DNA of 64,000 nucleotides, taken from Macrosoma leucophasiata. Taxonomy: Eukaryota > Arthropoda > Insecta > Lepidoptera > Hedylidae. The position numbers were made by a program, and so were the translations under genes. The notes under the pieces were generated by a model. The model was not told the origin of the DNA, did not search any database, and saw only the letters and a list, made by a program, of their open reading frames with translations. The stretch lies in contig JAWQUS010000017.1 in the NCBI GenBank assembly GCA_036365455.1, positions 2,480,001 through 2,544,000 of the forward strand. Direction: 5' to 3'. How positions within the stretch are numbered: position 1 is the first letter of the stretch; each line of letters begins with the position of its first letter. Shown in pieces: positions 10,545-20,747 of the stretch.

Positions 10545-10832
10545 TTTTTTATGTCATAGAAGCGGCAAACAAGCATGCAGTTCACATTGATGTTAAGTGA
10601 CGACTGCAGCCTAGAGACACTTACACAAAGACCAAGGTCAAAATACAGATGCGTTACCACTCCTGAGGCCTAAGATGTTATACCTCTGTGCCGGAAATTA
10701 CAGAGCCGTACATTACCACCTGACCGGAACACGATAGTGCTGAACACTACCATTTAGCGGCAAGTATATTAGGTAATACGGTGGTGCCTACGCCCGCGAG
10801 CTCCGTCACTGGAGCTCTACCACCAGTAAAAA
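10545..10832 (-). mobile_element. Family S, subfamily A, full length
   Basis: T-run at 10545-10550, intact 5' hairpin antisense ending CTACCACCAGTAAAAA. Confidence 0.87.
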
Positions 10833-11048
10833 GTTAAAGTAATTCATCGAAGTTGTCTCAAATTACTTGCATCATCGCAATTCATTTGATTGGTTTGTAG
10901 TTATTACAGAGAAAAACATAATGTTCCCGCAGTAAAAGCCCCCAGAGTTAAAATAATACTTGATTGCCTTGTACAATCAACTACAGATCAACCTAAAAAA
11001 CCGTTCCAACGCCTTTTATAGCGTAATCTGAAGTTGAGTGAACAACAT

Positions 11049-11323
11049 GGGTCTTGGGGTGTTTCGGTCCGCTCGTGTTTCGTCCCGCGGACCGAAACAC
11101 CTAACAATGCCTTCTGAATGGGTCGATTTGGTCCGCGGGACGAATCGCCCCATATTTTTATTATTATAGGGCGATTCGTCCCGATATGAATGCCTGATTT
11201 AAAAGATTTAAGTACAGTTACACTAAATTGAGAAATAAATAAAATGCAATGTATTATGATAAAATTTATATTTATTTATAATTACCTACACAAAAATAAA
11301 CTTAAACAAATAAATCAAATTAA

Positions 11324-11370
<47 letters not shown>

Positions 11371-11617
11371 CATTAATCATATGTAGTCTAGTATCAATCA
11401 CTTGAAAAAACTCAAATAATTGGTGAACGAAAATATTTTTCTTTGTATTCGACTGTACATGACTATATGATTGGACCGAATCTACCCATTTAAGAAGAAC
11501 TCTTGGGCGATTCGGTCCACTTTCCATTTGTGGGCCGAATATCCCCATGAATATAATGCTTATAGGCGTTTCGGTCCGCGGGACGAAACACGAGCGGACC
11601 GAAACGCCCCAAGACCC
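11049..11617. mobile_element. Foldback element with nested stem-loops at both ends
   Basis: Perfect 7-bp flanks ACAACAT (11042-11048, 11618-11624). Ends GGGTCTTGGGGTGTTTCGGT and its complement; inverted similarity is ~55 bp. Each end is itself a hairpin (GTGTTTCGGTCCG... CGGACCGAAACAC). The motif GGTCCGCGGGACGA recurs inside in both orientations. A long (AC)n run sits in the interior. Confidence 0.8.
11331..11367 (+). repeat. (AC)n microsatellite
   Basis: About 18 uninterrupted AC units inside the foldback element. Confidence 0.95.
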
Positions 11618-11761
11618 ACAACATGTACCTACAAGCAGAGGCATGGAGTTATTATTTCAAAAGATATTTTTTTTAGAATAACACAAAATTCCTTATCATG
11701 TTTTAAAACTTTTGTAGGTACTGGAACTTTTAAACGCACACTGCACTGGACAACCATTTCA

Positions 11762-11828
11762 TTTTTTTTTATGTGGTACGCAATCATGCAGTTCACATAG
11801 ATGTTAAGTGATGACTGCAGCCTATACA
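11762..11828 (-). mobile_element. Family S 3' fragment
   Basis: T-run, then GCAGTTCACATAGATGTTAAGTGATG antisense match, only the last ~65 bp of the element (matched motif 11790-11815). Confidence 0.65.
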
Positions 11829-11834
11829 TATATA

Positions 11835-12497
11835 TTTTTTTATTATATGAAAGTGGCAAACAAGCATGCAGTTCACATAGATGTTAAGTTATCTCTGCAG
11901 CCTTTAGACACCCACACAAAAACCTAGGGTGCAACTGCCTATCGACATTGATGATGATTATGACACGATTTGATGACATGATTTATTAATTTCCGGCACA
12001 GAGGCGTAACACCTTAGGCCTCAGAAGTGGTAACGCATCTGCATTTTGACTTCTGGGGTGCGACCGCCTATTGACATTGCTGTCGTCATTGTCATTACTG
12101 TCAAATTTTCATGTCGATTTTTACTTTAACTAAATAACAATAATCTTGATAAGTTACCGTTATCGCTCATTGATCACCTACAAAAGCAAGAAAATCAATC
12201 AGATTACCACCACTGCTCTTAAAGGAGCTACAAATCGACATGAATATTTGACAGCGATGACAATGACTACACCAATGTCGATAGGCGGTCGCACCCCAGA
12301 AGTCAAAATGCAGATGCGTTACCACTTATGAGGCCTAAGGTGTTACGCCTCTGTGCCGGAAATTACAGAGCCGTACATAACCACCTGACCGGAACACGAT
12401 AGTGCTGAACACTACCATTTAGCATCAAGTATATAAGGTAATGCGGTGGTGCCTACGCCCGCGAGCTCCGTCACTGGAGCTCTACCACCAGTAAAAA
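11835..12497 (-). mobile_element. Family S interrupted by a MITE and a palindromic duplication
   Basis: Antisense S tail at 11835-11925 and antisense S head at 12299-12497, with foreign sequence between. The break lies in the region that reads GACCTCTGG in other copies. Between the halves are a partial MITE end, an inverted copy of S sequence (11987-12053) and a MITE with ~65-70-bp terminal repeats (12054-12298). Confidence 0.8.
12054..12298. mobile_element. MITE with ~65-70-bp inverted ends
   Basis: Left end GGGGTGCGACCGCCTATTGA and right end reading the complement, GATAGGCGGTCGCACCCC. The arms stay similar for ~65-70 bp (to ATGTCGATTT). A truncated extra left end with the same motif lies at 11926-11950. 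No superfamily assigned. Confidence 0.75.
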
Positions 12498-12579
12498 TGA
12501 TATACTTGTTTAATGAGAGTCTAGTGGTAAAATGCCTGCTGATTTCATTTTTCGTACCCAAAGACTCACCATGTTAATC

Positions 12580-12735
12580 TACTGGTAGTAGAGCTTATCA
12601 GTGACTTGTCGCTAAATAGTAGTTCAGTGCTATCGTGTTCCGGTCTAGTGGATTATCACTTGCCGGTACCACCGGTAAGCCACCAGGTATCGGTTACAGG
12701 ACTGAACTGTATGCTTGCTTACCACTTCAAGACAG
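12580..12735 (+). mobile_element. Degenerate family S with deletions
   Basis: ACTGGTAGTAGAGCTTATCA start and CTATCGTGTTCCGGTC core, with several internal deletions. Confidence 0.6.
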
Positions 12736-13139
12736 AAATAATCAATCTGACTTCGCCTCTATCGTCTCACAAGTTTCTTTATAACCCCACTACAAACGCT
12801 TAGGTATGTAAGTACTTTAATTATTTCTTAGTGAACATAAAACGATCCTTGTATTCAGTAAACAACTGTCTCTATTTTATATAACAACCTCTTTGTTCCT
12901 TTTTTTAACGGAACGTGGCAAACTCTAATTAAAATTGTATTTAAATAATAAAGGACGTAGTGACGCCGTAATTTATATTTGTTTGTTCGTATTGTTTTAT
13001 GGCGTATTTTTTGTTTACATTCTCATGCCCGTGTTATTCTTTGTTTTACCTGCTAAACTTCTTTTTGTGAGATAATGTTAACCAATTACATGAAATATCA
13101 TCATGAATAATATATAATCCGTATAGACCCTGTGTATTG
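12736..13139. other. No feature recognised
   Basis: AT-rich spacer. Confidence 0.5.
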
Positions 13140-13415
13140 TGACACTAATGGCCAAATACTCAATTTCAAGCAACCCTCAAATGTGCGCTATCTCTATCGT
13201 TTGAACCTGTTTTATAAAGACAGAAGCCTTTTAAGTCCCACTTAGATTTGAGTGACGTTTGAGTATTTGGCCGTAAAACACGAAAAGATTGGACATTTTA
13301 AATGGTTTTAAATTCTTACTAACTTATATAAAAGATTGGATTAATAAAGACTAACCTAAGTTAGTAAGAATTTAAAACCATTTAAAATGTCCAATCTTAT
13401 CGTGTTTTAGTGTCA
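13140..13415. mobile_element. Palindromic MITE with ~55-bp arms, carrying a nested MITE
   Basis: Arms: AAACACGAAAAGATTGGAC...TAACTTA on the left and the near-perfect complement at 13357-13415. The left arm is split after GACACTAA by the 125-bp element at 13149-13273. Restoring that junction gives a continuous left arm. Confidence 0.82.
13149..13273. mobile_element. Family C MITE, TAA duplication
   Basis: Ends TGGCCAAATACTCAA and GAGTATTTGGCCG, flanked by TAA on both sides (13146-13148, 13274-13276). Copies at 20617-20744 and 57137-57271. A 3-bp TAA duplication is compatible with PIF/Harbinger-type elements; TA cannot be excluded. Confidence 0.8.
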
Positions 13416-13523
13416 ACCCAAACAGTTAAAAAAATGACTTAAAAAAATTATATATATAATGTTTCGGCGCTACAATTCGTCTCCCTACAAAAACCGATTG
13501 GAGGTAATCATAGTAAATGAGTA

Positions 13524-13735
13524 TAGTGGTAGAGCTAGCGGACGTAGGCTCCACCGCATTACCTCTATCTTCCGCCAAATGGTAATGTTCAGCACTATCG
13601 TGTTCCGGTTAGATGGTAATGTATGGCCCCGTAATAACTATCTCAGAGACATAACAACTTAGTTCTCAGAGGTGGCAACGCATCTGCAATTTGACCTCTG
13701 GATTTTATTTAGATGTCTGTAGGCTGCAGTCATTA
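13524..13735 (+). mobile_element. Family S, subfamily B, 3'-clipped
   Basis: GTGGTAGAGCTAGCGGACG start, TAATAACTATCTCAGAGAC signature, ending in GGCTGCAGTCATTAG without tail. Confidence 0.75.
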
Positions 13736-13879
13736 GACAGACTTAATTACATTAAAAATTTTTTAATTATTTAACCTTCATATTCAAACTTCAACCAATT
13801 CAAATGAAATCTCAATTATAACTACCAACCTAAACTGATTTCATTTATTAATTTATATTTCAGCTACGTGTATGTAGGT

Positions 13880-13972
13880 ATGTATCTTCACGCCAAGTCC
13901 CTTACGGGGTAGGTAGAAAATGTGGAGCGCTTTAGATTCCGATCCTGATGCACTTCCCGTGCTTCTTCTACA
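13880..13972 (-). repeat. Short repeat with CCTACCCCGTAAGGGACTTG
   Basis: Antisense to the copy at 23690-23781: CTTCACGCCAAGTCCCTTAC and CACTTCCCGTGCTTCTTCT. Confidence 0.55.
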
Positions 13973-13999
13973 TTAATATTTCAGGTTTATGAATATACT

Positions 14000-14165
14000 A
14001 GCTGTTGCCTACGGCATCACGTTAAAAAAGTATCCTATGTTCTTTCTCAATGTCAACTCTATCACTGTACCAAATTTCATCAAAATAGGTTCAGTCCTTT
14101 GGACGTGAAAGGTAACAGGCAGACAGAGTTACTTTCGCATTTATAATATTAAGAAGGGATTTATT
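14000..14165 (-). mobile_element. Helitron-like repeat
   Basis: ACTAGCTGTTGCCTACGGC start (antisense 3' end), CATCAAAATAGGTTCAG, and ACTTTCGCATTTATAATATT at the other end. Confidence 0.6.
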
Positions 14166-15181
14166 TCTCATCAAGAATGACAATTCACTTATTTCAGAAA
14201 GTTTTATAATATTAACATGTTCATGATTATTTTTTTTAATAAGAATAATATTTTAAATTTTAAATATTAAATTAATTCAAATCAAGATGCAGATTATAAT
14301 TAAGAATATGATGGATCGTCTGATCAAATACCTTTATTTGTATGAGCAGTAGGTGGTTATGGGATATTACGGGTTATATTAATATTAGAAAAAAATAATA
14401 TGAAATTAAAATTTATTTGAATTTCTATTAGAATGATTGGGGGATTTTATATTAGATTAAAATGTTTTATAGTTCGAGTATTTTTTTATTTTATTGCAGC
14501 CCTACCTACGAGACTTGACTTGTGTGTGTGCATAAACGAACGTACGACACAGCATAACAAACGGAGATAGCGTTGTAAACACTACAGTTTAATGACTGTT
14601 ATTGTCTATTCTATATTTAAAGAGTTCCATAACTACAATTGGGACTCCTTTTTATGTCAAGTCATCAAAGTGGCCCATCAAATTGCCAGTCGTTGCCATA
14701 CCTATTTTAAGTCTGTGGCATACCTACATTATCATCTGTTCGCAATAGGATAATCTGAACACACGACCATTTGGCAAGTACCTACAAGCATCATGGATTT
14801 GTGATTTTGGATTTGTATTCAAAAATTTAAACCTAAGGGGCCGTTCATAATGTGCGTTTGCATACGAAGAGGAGGGGTGGGGCCTCGCTGAGCGGGACGA
14901 GATGTGACAGAGGGGACGGTGGGTTAAGCTCGTAATATTTTATTGTATAAGATGACACACTATGTAATTTTACCCAATAGTCTAAGATGACACAGTATGT
15001 CATTTTATCCCATAATTATGTCGTCTTACACATGTCAACCAAAGTGCTATTTAAGTAAGTTTTGTTAAAACCTAATGTTATTTTGTTAATTATGATTCAT
15101 TTAAGAACATACGCAGTATCCTGATCACACATGGCTTTATTTATTTCACATATCTATTTGTTTAAAAAGAAAAAGTATGTC
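14166..15181. other. Mostly unassigned; possible DNA-transposon end
   Basis: AAGGGGCCGTTCATAA at 14835 resembles the terminal repeat of the element at 19068, but no partner end is seen. AAGATGACACACTATGT and AAGATGACACAGTATGT (about 14950 and 14992) are a short local duplication. Confidence 0.4.
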
Positions 15182-15189
15182 ATCTTGAG

Positions 15190-15360
15190 AATGTTCAGGC
15201 TCAGTAATAACTATCACAGACAACAATTTAGGTCTCAGGGGTGGCAACGCATCTGCATTTTGACCTCTGTTTTTATGAAGATGTCTATAGACTGCAGTCA
15301 TCACTTAACATCAATATGAGCTGAATGTTTCTTTGCCACCTTCCTTACAATAAAAAAAAA
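15190..15360 (+). mobile_element. Family S, subfamily B, 5'-truncated, 8-bp TSD
   Basis: ATCTTGAG precedes (15182-15189) and follows (15361-15368) the copy. It begins in CAGTAATAACTATCAC and ends in an A-run. The short duplication contrasts with the 12 bp of families T and U. Confidence 0.82.
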
Positions 15361-15384
15361 ATCTTGAGCACAATTTAATTTTTA

Positions 15385-15640
15385 GTTTCAATGTAATATT
15401 CTGAAACAGTTCCTTTCATACAGAACACCGTAAAAATTATATTATTATATAATTTTACAGTTAAATTGTAAATTAAAATAAAGGTAAAAAACGGTATATA
15501 TTTTAATTGAAAATGGTATCGCGTAACGACCCGGTTCAAAATGTGTGTGATGTATGAAAGATTTATATGTAAAGTCATCAAGTTATAATTTTTATGGTGT
15601 TCTGTATGAAAGGAACTGTTTCAGAATATTACATTGAAAC
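15385..15640. mobile_element. 256-bp MITE with ~55-bp inverted ends
   Basis: GTTTCAATGTAATATTCTGA at the left and its complement at the right; arms remain similar for about 55 bp. AT-rich interior. It starts 17 bp after the 8-bp duplication of an S copy. Confidence 0.82.
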
Positions 15641-15660
15641 TTCTGCTTTAACTTGTGTCA

Positions 15661-15713
15661 TTAGTAGGTATAAATCGCACCCGTACGAAGCCATGGTGAG
15701 ACGCTAGTAAATA
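15661..15713 (+). mobile_element. Helitron-like 3' end fragment
   Basis: CGCACCCGTACGAAGCCATG and GACGCTAGT. Confidence 0.45.
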
Positions 15714-15724
15714 GTTGGTAGAAT

Positions 15725-15922
15725 CAGATATGTCAGTCATCAGACAATGCACAGTAGATATGCAAGTCGTTAGAAATGTATGGGAATCTGAGAAAGTTAC
15801 GTTTAATTTAACCCCAACCTCGACCCGGCAATAAAGCCCCTCATGCATTAAGATGCGGTCACACAGCTGTAATACGGTTGCCACTTGCTTTAATTGATTT
15901 CTACCGCATATATTACGTGTTT
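15725..15922 (+). repeat. Local direct repeat, copy 1
   Basis: Shares TATGGGAATCTGAGAAAGTT, CCCGGCAATAAAGCC, CATTAAGATGCGG and TTAATTGATTTC with 16345-16526, about 620 bp downstream. Confidence 0.75.
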
Positions 15923-16344
15923 TCAGGTATCTCTACCCAAAGGGTTCTAATGAAACATTATTGAGCTGAGTATCTCTTCCTGAAACAGGGCTCTTCTTTG
16001 TACAATCTAAAATCTTTGCCTTCGCGAGCCTAAGTCGCAATTGGTCGCTTTTCTCATGTGGTTGACTCACAAACCATTATTTATGAGCTCTTTTATAGTT
16101 AACAAAGAGATACAATACATAAAAAATATCATTTTTATGCTTGTAAAAATAGGACGTAATAATTTAAATGTAACATTTTAAAATATACACAAAGAAGTCG
16201 ATAATAGATTCTGGAAGTTCTTAATTAACGAGATTTTATAAGGTGATGGGCGAACGAGCCTTTATAGCCAAGAATCGTTTCATTCCTCATCTAAATTCAT
16301 AATTACATATTTTCAATGCCTGCAGATAGCCAGTTTATGATAGC

Positions 16345-16526
16345 ATCAGATAATATGTCAATCGTCAAACAACGCTCAGGAGATATGCACGTCGTTAGAA
16401 ATATATGGGAATCTGAGAAAGTTACCCCGGCAATAAAGCCTCTCATGTATTAAGATGCGGACACACAGTAGTAGTACCGTTGCCACTTCCTTTAATTGAT
16501 TTCAGCTGCATATATTACAGATTTGC
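16345..16526 (+). repeat. Local direct repeat, copy 2
   Basis: Counterpart of 15725-15922. A further shared segment, ATTCCTCATCTAAATTCATA, occurs at about 16282 and 17001, so the region may have been duplicated more than once. Confidence 0.7.
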
Positions 16527-16622
16527 TAAAATAGAATGTACTGAGTTGTGCCTCCTAATATCTTTGGAACCGTAATGCTTTTACACAATGTAGGCTCTAG
16601 CAAAACAAATAATATAAAATGA

Positions 16623-16690
16623 CGTTTTCGTAGGTTTTCGCGTGCTTCATACGTTGTAGAAATTAAACTTGCGGATTTTCTCGCGTATAC
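16623..16690 (-). mobile_element. U2: 68-bp truncated copy of the U family, 12-bp TSD
   Basis: Nearly identical to 3629-3695 of U1. Flanked by perfect 12-bp repeats AATATAAAATGA (16611-16622 and 16691-16702). The end it shares with U1 is CGTTTTCGTAGG (+ strand), taken as the element's 3' end; the other end is clipped. Confidence 0.7.
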
Positions 16691-16702
16691 AATATAAAAT
16701 GA

Positions 16703-18335
16703 TTATTCAACATAAATAAAAAATGAAGTCTGGTTAGATAAGGTTATATACAGCAGAAATCTGTTTTTTTTTATTTAGAATTTCAAGAACAGTACTATTA
16801 TGTAAGAGTTCTATCAAAACGGTAACGGTTTATTTTTCCTTCTAGTTTTTAAACATTATTTCGTATTAGAATTACTATTCGTTTTAGAAGGGAGTTCAAA
16901 AGAGCTGCAGTCATTACAAACAACACAACAACGGAGTCTACAAACAGGTCGTTTTCATCCTCTGATTACGTAACTGTGAAGCCAATAATAGATTAATTCC
17001 TCATCTAAATTCATATTTATACACCTCTAGTGTCTGCAGAATTTTCTCTCATTAGAAATTGAAAAATCGACGTACTCTATTGCGCCATTGTATCGCGCCT
17101 TAAGGTGAGGTCAGTCAACCGCCGGGACGATACTATCTCGGACCAATCCATCACCGTCAGGAAACATTTCAAGTAGTTATTTTTTTTCACCAGTGCATTA
17201 AGGAAAATTCTGCCGTACAATACATGATTGAAGCGATAGGTGCATACTTAATTGTAAGATGTGGAATGCAAGTGAATTTCTGACATAATTATTTCATTCA
17301 TATTCTTCGTTGTAAAAATGCATATGACCCTTGATTGATCTGTATTGATCTTTATTATCTGACCAAACTGATAAATAGTTTGATTGGAAAGCTAATTATG
17401 CACAAAACTAGAGGTTTTGGAACTACGATCAAGTACCTTCGTAGCATCTGCCGAAGGTGTAGGTATACTGACATGATACTTCTTTAGCTATGGCCAACGA
17501 GGTTAGTAATGTTAGTATAGGTAAAGAGGAGCCACTGGGAACAAACAGCCAGTTCCATTTTTAAATTGCTTTGACAGATATCTAGTGAGACGTTTCCACG
17601 TCATCATCATCATGTTACTTACTATGTGTAAGTTTGGTAAATTGACTTCTGAAACTGGAACCATACTACCAAGACTAGTATCCTGTCTACTCAATGGCTA
17701 TGAAATAAAATTTCGGTTAAATTACCGCATAAATTTATGTTATGTGAATAAATTTTATTACAATTTTAAACTCTTGGTAACATGGTTCAATTTTCATGTA
17801 TACCTTGATTGCTTTTAGCATTACTAAATATAGATACAAACAGAAATAAAACATGAAATTTGTTACATAAAGTTTGAATATGCAAAGGAGAAATTAATTT
17901 ATAAATAGTAGCATCCATCTTACAAAACTGTAATCTATAAAAATCATTGTATAATTATATAAACAATAATAGGTCAAATATGCTCTAAAATAAAATATAA
18001 CGAATGTTAAAATAAAAAATTCCCGATAATACAAGTACATCTTTAAATCTCGAATATCTTCGCCCTTACCCGAAAGCATTGTTTATTATTCAATATGACC
18101 TCATTCCATACGTTATTTAATTCCAAAGATCGATACGTCCCGCCAGTACCCGATCCGGTGTGGGCTCTTTTGTATTTCGTTCCATATTTGAATGAAAAAT
18201 GTCATGGCAATTTATTACGCAATGTTTTATGACATTACTAAATTAAGCATTATTCGCACTTATGTTTCAATTAATTGCAAGTACTAAGAACTTTTTTTGT
18301 AATTACCTTCGATATATTAAGGATTATAATTTTTG
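16703..18335. other. No feature recognised
   Basis: AT-rich; apart from the short shared segment near 17001 there is no repeat or coding signal. Confidence 0.5.
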
Positions 18336-18482
18336 ACGTGACAACGTCTTAAATTAGGTTGCGGCTCGGAGTCACTCATGAAAAAGTGTAACGCCCGGTA
18401 ACGTAACGATGAGTCACCGAACGAGAGAGAGGCCTGCCGGACCGGCGAATGCCTTTCTACCGAGAAAAAGACGTTGTCACGT
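18336..18482. mobile_element. 147-bp GC-rich element with 15-bp inverted ends
   Basis: Ends ACGTGACAACGTCTT and AAGACGTTGTCACGT, exact complements. The interior is GC-rich with CGGCTCGGAGTCACTCATG and ACGATGAGTCACCGAACGAG. I recall similar sequences in other insects, but cannot name the family. Confidence 0.7.
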
Positions 18483-19064
18483 AAAATCTTCGCCCGTAAA
18501 ACCGACTTTACAGGCAACCAGTTTTTTTTTTTTTATAATTTGTCGTGACCATTGATACAGAGTCTTTCAGTCGTATACATATTGAATTTCACATTTCTTT
18601 AAATTAATGAATATCCATATGGAAGATGACGATGATTAAATGCTTCCATGAGGAATATGATGAGATGATGGGGTGGCTCCAGTAAAGCGATGGGGACTTT
18701 ACTGAAGTTTTTACGAAGTTTTGGAGGCAATACGAAAAATCACTTTTCACTTCATAATATCACAATCAACATTATCGAATGCTTTATGATAAAAATTCCA
18801 CCATTTTTACGAGTACACATAAAAACGCGACTATACACAAATTTCGAAAATAATATCACGCAGCGACACAGCTCTTTTCCGCGTTCCCGCCAATACTCCT
18901 TATGGATTATAACAATATTACATGTTGCCAGTTACAAAAAATACTCTTATGGTTAAGTAGACAGATTGATGTATTTTTTTATTTTTAGACGTTGTAGCAA
19001 ATTGTAAAAAAAGATATTGACTCTGTTGACGAATGAGGACGTTCTTGATGGTGCGAAAAGTTGT
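18483..19064. other. No feature recognised
   Basis: An 88-codon open stretch at 18690-18956 has no recognisable composition or domain. Confidence 0.45.
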
Positions 19065-19067
19065 TAA

Positions 19068-19820
19068 GGGGCCATCCATAAATTACGTCACCCGTAAATG
19101 GGGAGGGAGGGTATCACCGAAATGTGACAATGTGTGACAAGGGGCAGGAGGGGTCGAAAGTTTTGTGACGTCACATGTTAAAATTTATAATACTGAAACG
19201 TGAAATCTAGATGTGAATAAAAAACTCTAAAAATCTACGAACTTGATCTATATTTATCAATAATTCACTATATTTATTGATTCGAGTGAGACTCAACTTC
19301 ACAAGAATTCAAATTCGTCCTCAAAGAATTGCAGCTAGACGTGCCCGAGAAATTCTCTGTTTAATGAATGATGACGATGCTTTATGGATGGAAGAAAATG
19401 ATGTCGACATAAAGGATGTTCCTGATGTTCAAATTAAGAACGAAAATGAAGTGCCTGATTTACCAGTAATTGCTGATATAAAAGAGTGGATCCAAAGCCC
19501 ATGGACACTAGATAATTAAGTTTTTTATATATATAATTAACGTAATTAGTCGTTTATTGTTTTTTAACTAGTCGTTGTTTTTTCAGTTATCTGAAATATT
19601 GGAATTTATGTTGATTTTATAAGATTATTTAATAAAAATAAGCAAAAAATGGAAAAAGCTGTTTTCTCTCGATTATTTTTGAGTACATGAATAAATTTTA
19701 AAAATATGTGACGTCACATCAGGAGGGGGGGGCTTATAAAAATGTGACAACCTGTGACAAGGACGGGGGGAGGGGTCCAAAAGTCCCGAAATTCGTGTGA
19801 CGTAATTTATGGATGGCCCC
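19068..19820. mobile_element. 753-bp DNA transposon remnant, TAA duplication
   Basis: Left GGGGCCATCCATAAATTACG and right CGTAATTTATGGATGGCCCC are exact complements. TAA flanks both sides (19065-19067, 19821-19823). Subterminal blocks repeat TGTGACAA and GTGACGTCACAT. The interior contains the 3' end of an open frame and AATAAA downstream. TAA suggests a Harbinger-like element, but no catalytic motif is left to prove it. Confidence 0.8.
19277..19519 (+). pseudogene. C-terminal remnant of a transposon-encoded protein (unrecognised)
   Basis: An 80-codon open stretch inside the TAA-flanked element at 19068-19820. It begins at a non-ATG codon, is basic at first (RIAARRAREIL), then acidic (NDDDALWMEENDVDIKDVPD), and ends SPWTLDN before TAA. 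An AATAAA-type signal follows about 110 bp later, so it looks like the 3' end of a transposase or accessory gene whose 5' part was deleted. I do not recognise the family. Codon use and length give little support on their own; the support is its position between the terminal repeats. Confidence 0.45.
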
Positions 19821-19841
19821 TAATGGTAAATTAATGTGAAA

Positions 19842-20152
19842 TTTTTTACTGGTTGTAGAGCTCCAGTGACGGAGCTCGCGGGGGTAGGCACCACCGCATT
19901 ACCTAATATACTTGCCGCTAAATGGTAGTGTTCAGCACTATCGTGTTCCGGTCAGGTGGTAATGTACGGCCCTGTAATTTCCGGCACAGAGGCATAACAC
20001 CTAATGCCTCAGGAGTGGCAGCGCATCTGCATTTTGACCTCTGGTCATTGTGTGGGTGTCTATAGGCTGCAGTCATCACATGACATCAATGTGAACTGCA
20101 TTCTTGATTGCCACTTTTCTTAAATTAAATAAATAATTAAAAAATTTAAAAA
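19842..20152 (+). mobile_element. Family S, subfamily A, full length
   Basis: Intact 5' hairpin, full core, and an A-rich tail with TAAAT units. It begins 22 bp after a DNA transposon ends. Confidence 0.85.
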
Positions 20153-20367
20153 ATGCACGAAAGGTGTCGTAACCGTAGTGCAGTAACCATGAAATAAAAT
20201 GTGACGGCATGTACCAAGCATTTGTTTTGTAATTGATTTGAAATGTGTGCTAATTTTACTGTCGAATGTTTACTTAGTAATGTTAAGTTAACATAATGAC
20301 GAATGATAGTGTAGTGTGACAAGAAATTAACACCTTGATAGTAATAAATGTAGGTACCTTAAAGATG

Positions 20368-20588
20368 TTTTAGGTAACGAATGCGGCATACAAAAATGCA
20401 ATTCACATAGATGTTGTGTGTTCACAAGTGATGACTGCGCATATACACAAAACCCAGAGGTCAAAATTCTGTTGCGTTGCCACCCTGAGACCTTAGGTGT
20501 TATGTCGTGCTGTGTAGTTATTACAGGACCATACATTATCATCTAATCGGGACACGATAGTGCTGAACACTATCTACGATTTAGCTGA
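20368..20588 (-). mobile_element. Family S, subfamily B, diverged
   Basis: Antisense GATGACTGC, GAGACCTTAGGTGTTATG and CACGATAGTGCTGAACACTA; the 5' hairpin is missing. Confidence 0.7.
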
Positions 20589-20616
20589 AAATGTCTTCAG
20601 TGTATACCTAGTGTAA

Positions 20617-20744
20617 TGGCCGAATACTCAAACGTCACTCAATTTTAAGCAAACCTCAAATGTGCACTATCTCTATCGTGTTTTATAAAGACAGAAGACT
20701 TTTAAGTCCCACTTAGATTTAAGTGACGTTTGAGTATTTGGCCG
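20617..20744. mobile_element. Family C MITE, TAA duplication
   Basis: TGGCCGAATACTCAAACGTC to TGAGTATTTGGCCG, flanked by TAA (20614-20616, 20745-20747). The inverted ends extend about 28 bp. Confidence 0.85.
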
Positions 20745-20747
20745 TAA

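Noticed and set aside
11471..11800. 109-codon frames on both strands
   Set aside because: They fall on the palindromic end of the foldback element and the (AC)n run; not coding.
15725..15760. Hammerhead ribozyme core in antisense CTGATGA near 15737, sought because Penelope-like elements often carry one
   Set aside because: No matching GAAA and stem partners are present. None was found in the T or U units either.
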